Positions 35,737 through 37,476 of a stretch of 37,476 bases of DNA are shown here, piece after piece. Source of the DNA: a virus; the IMG/VR virus record IMGVR_UViG_3300048592_000777, positions 1 to 37,476 of that record, one strand, 5' to 3'. A program made the translations under genes and the position numbers. Every line of letters starts with the position of its first letter. Position 1 is the stretch's first letter. The notes below the pieces were generated by a model that saw nothing but the letters and a program-made list of their open reading frames with translations, was not told the origin of the DNA and ran no database searches.

Positions 35737-35759
35737 GCCTCCGTCACCCCGACGGAGGC
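35737..35759 (+). promoter_or_regulatory. dyad with ribosome site in the early leader
   Basis: A perfect 9-bp inverted repeat GCCTCCGTC / GACGGAGGC with a 5-base loop lies just before the ATG at 35763, and its right arm contains the GGAGG ribosome site. If the message starts about 7 bases after the -10 (near 35743), part of the left arm is lost, so the dyad may act as a DNA operator and not as an RNA hairpin. Confidence 0.55.
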
Positions 35760-35762
35760 GCC

Positions 35763-36035
35763 ATGCTCACCCGCAAGCCGCACGACCCGTTTCTCGCTCC
35801 CGACCCGGTCGCCCGGGTCTTTTCTCTCGATCACGCCCGGCGTGACAAGGAAGCCCTCCTTGCCGCCGACACCGACACCGAGCGCCGCCACCCCTCCCGC
35901 CTGCTCGACGGCCTGAGCTGGAGCCTCCTCACCGCGCTCATCCTCAGCGCGGCGTGGAACCTCCTCGCGTTCGTCGGGTTTCTCTTCCTGCTTGGGCAGG
36001 TCGTGGAGCGCATCGCGGCGGGAGCGGTGCTGTGA
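35763..36035 (+). CDS. single-span membrane protein, early (90 aa)
   Basis: First gene of the early operon. The N-terminal 50 residues are charged (RKPHDPFLAPDPVARVFSLD, RRDKEALLAADTDTERRHP); a hydrophobic stretch of about 30 residues follows (LSWSLLTALILSAAWNLLAF, then VGFLFLLGQVVE). It should sit in the inner membrane with the soluble part in the cytoplasm. No family recognised. Early and membrane-bound proteins of this kind often alter host entry or division, but this is inference. The stop overlaps the GTG at 36032. Confidence 0.75.
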   Translation: MLTRKPHDPFLAPDPVARVFSLDHARRDKEALLAADTDTERRHPSRLLDGLSWSLLTALILSAAWNLLAFVGFLFLLGQVVERIAAGAVL

Positions 36036-36244
36036 AGCGCGCCGGGTACGAAGTCACCGCCTACGCCTACGAGGCGCTCATGGGCTACCAGCGGCTCCCG
36101 GCCCTCGTCGTGCCCACCGAAGCCGCCGCCCACGCCGCCGCCCGCGCTGCCCAGCAGCGCACCGGCGTGCGGCCCGACATCACGCGCCTGGGCGACGGCC
36201 AGCAGTGGGACGACGTCGCGCGCACCTGGGTGGCGCCGCAATGA
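36032..36244 (+). CDS. small early protein, unknown (70 aa)
   Basis: A 70-residue protein from GTG 36032, overlapping the upstream stop. Pattern: KRAGYEVTAYAYEALMGYQR, a helical Ala-rich middle (VPTEAAAHAAARAAQQRTG) and a beta end (ITRLGDGQQWDDVARTWV). No motif is recognised. An ATGA links it to the next gene. Small soluble early proteins with alternating beta and Ala-rich helix could be host-modifying proteins. Confidence 0.7.
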   Translation: MKRAGYEVTAYAYEALMGYQRLPALVVPTEAAAHAAARAAQQRTGVRPDITRLGDGQQWDDVARTWVAPQ

Positions 36245-36492
36245 GCGGCCCCTTCCGCACCGCCGCGCAGTCGCTCGCCATCGCCCGCGCGATCGCCGAC
36301 GAGCACAACCTCTTCTTCGCGGAGACGCTCGACATGCGCCGCGACGGCTCGCGCGTCACCGTCTGGGTGCTGTACCGCAAGCTCGCCGACGGCCAGAAGG
36401 CGCGGCTGTGCAAACGCAGCTCGCCCGCCGCGCTGCTCACCGCGGTGAAGCACGCCGCCGCCACCCAGCCCACGGCGCCGAGGGCGGCATGA
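36241..36492 (+). CDS. small early protein, unknown (83 aa)
   Basis: The product begins with a helix (FRTAAQSLAIARAIADEHNL), continues with FFAETLDMRRDGSRVTVWVL, a two-strand beta element, and ends with a basic helix around SSPAALLTAVKHAAAT. It resembles short phage proteins with a DNA- or protein-binding hairpin. ATGA overlaps on both sides place it in the operon. Function unknown. Confidence 0.7.
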   Translation: MSGPFRTAAQSLAIARAIADEHNLFFAETLDMRRDGSRVTVWVLYRKLADGQKARLCKRSSPAALLTAVKHAAATQPTAPRAA

Positions 36493-36740
36493 GCACGCTC
36501 GACCCCGTGGCGCGCAAGGTGGTGCTGGCCGCCGCGCGCGAGTACGCCCTGCGCGACGGCGACAGCAGCGAGCTGCGCAACCACCGCGCGATGCTCCTGG
36601 TCAGCTTCATGGCCGGCATCTTCAGCGGCGACGTCGAGCTCGCCAACGCCCTGCGCGGCGTCGTGGGGCTGCCGCAGATGCCCGAGGACCTCCCCGTGAT
36701 CGAGGTCGACATCGACGCCATTCACCGGCGGCGCGCATGA
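36489..36740 (+). CDS. small early protein, unknown (83 aa)
   Basis: A mostly helical protein: PVARKVVLAAAREYALRDGD, then RNHRAMLLVSFMAGIFSGDV, then LRGVVGLPQMPEDLPVIEVD. The middle helix is amphipathic and may bury in a partner protein. Start ATG 36489 overlaps the upstream stop. No homologous family comes to mind. Acidic C-terminus. It could mimic DNA or bind a host factor, but nothing shows this directly. Confidence 0.7.
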   Translation: MSTLDPVARKVVLAAAREYALRDGDSSELRNHRAMLLVSFMAGIFSGDVELANALRGVVGLPQMPEDLPVIEVDIDAIHRRRA

Positions 36741-36940
36741 CCCAGGGCCTGCGCACCCGCGTCCGCATCGGCGCGGCCTACACCGGCGACTACGGCGCGC
36801 AACAGCGTGCCGTGCGTGCCCTGCCCGCCCACGCCCGCCTGCCGGGTGTGCCGCGCCCCTCGCGCCTCGCGCGCGCGGCGGCGCTCGTTCGTTTCGCCGC
36901 GGCCCGAGCGGTCGCCGCGGTGAAGGGGGATCAGCCGTGA
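36737..36940 (+). CDS. very basic small early protein (67 aa)
   Basis: A 67-residue, Arg- and Ala-rich protein: TQGLRTRVRIGAAYTGDYGA, QQRAVRALPAHARLPGVPRP and SRLARAAALVRFAAARAVAA. Predicted helical at the end and very basic, so it could bind nucleic acid. Because high-GC DNA gives Arg/Ala-rich shadow frames, the composition alone is weak. Start and stop overlaps with both neighbours (36737 and 36937) support it as real. Confidence 0.6.
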   Translation: MTQGLRTRVRIGAAYTGDYGAQQRAVRALPAHARLPGVPRPSRLARAAALVRFAAARAVAAVKGDQP

Positions 36941-37188
36941 GTGCCCCTGTCAGCAAAAACCACGGCAGCCGTCCCGCGGCACCACTCCCCGCTGCGGCGA
37001 AACGGCCGGGCGCCCCGGCAACCCCGGGCGGACAGGCGGCGGTCGTTCCCGCGCCGCTGCCTGTCCGCGTGCCCGTCACCGACGAACGCTACCGCGTCCA
37101 GATGGTCTGGGCGATCCACAACCAGGACTGGGCCGACCTCCTTGCCGGGGGCGGCTCCATCCGCATCTACGCAGCCGAGGGGGAATAG
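36937..37188 (+). CDS. small early protein with disordered N-terminus (83 aa)
   Basis: Starts with GTG 36937. The first 45 residues are Pro/Ala-rich and probably disordered (APLPAAAKRPGAPATPGGQA), while the last 40 form a compact piece (VTDERYRVQMVWAIHNQDWA, then DLLAGGGSIRIYAAEGE). The end could be a small alpha/beta fold. The final G of its stop is the first base of the GTG of the junction gene. Confidence 0.68.
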   Translation: MSAPVSKNHGSRPAAPLPAAAKRPGAPATPGGQAAVVPAPLPVRVPVTDERYRVQMVWAIHNQDWADLLAGGGSIRIYAAEGE

Positions 37189-37476
37189 TGCAACTCGTCC
37201 GCTACGAAACGGCGCGGCAGGCGTTGGCAGAAGCACACCGCGTGGACGAGGTGAAGGACATCCGCGACAAGGCGCAGGCGCTGGCGGCCTACGCGCGGCA
37301 GGCGAAGGACACCGACCTGATCGCGTGGGCGACGGAGATCAAGGTGCGTGCCGAACGCCGCGCGGGCGAGATGCTGCGCGTGACGGCGGAGCGGGGGGAG
37401 CGTCGTGGCGCTGGCAACCCGCAATTGTCGCAGGCTTCGACGATTGGACTCGACGACCTCAACATCACCCGCGACC
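37188..37476 (+). CDS. 5' part of the early gene that spans the contig ends
   Basis: The GTG at 37188 shares its G with the previous TAG. The frame is VQLVRYETARQALAEAHRVD, then EVKDIRDKAQALAAYARQAK, and it continues into base 1 of the window after joining (37350 equals base 1). The MQLVxYE / KDIRDKA start is a recognised form of an abundant early phage protein of unknown function. Full length is 221 residues. See the entry at 1-504 for the rest. Confidence 0.92.
   Translation, partial: MQLVRYETARQALAEAHRVDEVKDIRDKAQALAAYARQAKDTDLIAWATEIKVRAERRAGEMLRVTAERGERRGAGNPQLSQASTIGLDDLNITRD
37350..37476. repeat. terminal direct repeat, right copy
   Basis: Identical to bases 1-127. Removing one copy gives the closed circle of 37,349 bp. 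Confidence 0.97.

Overview
This window is a complete temperate siphovirus (lambda-like) genome assembled as a circle. Bases 1-127 recur exactly as bases 37350-37476, so the unique length is 37,349 bp, and one early gene runs across the artificial ends (37188-37476 continued by 1-504). The DNA is strongly GC-rich, with G/C-heavy third codon positions. The gene families (GpA-type terminase, VapE/VirE helicase, YdaS-like Cro, DUF1353, DUF6527) point to a phage or prophage of a high-GC Proteobacterium. The exact host cannot be named from the sequence.

Layout. (1) A rightward early operon starts at a promoter at 35708-35736 and runs through many short, mostly overlapping genes: 35763-37188, across the junction, and on to 3318. 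It includes an HNH nuclease, a dNMP kinase and an excisionase-like HTH protein. A candidate attP region (3319-3520) follows, then a tyrosine integrase (3521-4498) and an overlapping NUMOD4/HNH homing-type endonuclease. (2) A small accessory locus (4970-5915) has a divergent gene, a promoter carrying an inverted repeat, two small orphan genes and a small HTH gene. (3) A long leftward late operon is read from about 32052 down to 5912. Its order is a late regulator, TerS/TerL, a 6-kb block of appendage-like genes including a DUF4038 glycosidase, a gpW-like connector, portal, a prohead protease-capsid fusion, head-tail joining genes, tail tube, tail chaperones with a -1 frameshift site, tape measure, tail tip and J protein, fiber, lysis genes, and finally DUF6527 and DUF1353 genes. 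(4) The control and replication region (32052-35760) holds the CI-like repressor, Cro-like and ribbon-helix-helix genes, a VapE-type helicase and a 260-bp cluster of CCATACCT boxes arranged as a large dyad, which I take as a candidate replication origin.

How it works together (inference). The repressor (35305-35694) sits between two promoters that share the architecture TTGAC[A/T]-N17-TTTACT, each overlapped by AGTAAAC/GTTTACT half-sites. It could therefore shut both early directions. After induction, VapE acts at the CCATACCT region, the 31534-32052 regulator turns on late transcription, cos-type packaging begins near TerS, and the structural cassette is made from tightly overlapping genes. 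The best-supported non-standard elements are the A-AAA-AAC frameshift site with its 10-bp stem, the origin-like dyad, and the internal start inside the protease-capsid gene. The most unusual gene content is the carbohydrate-active and repeat-protein block between terminase and portal.
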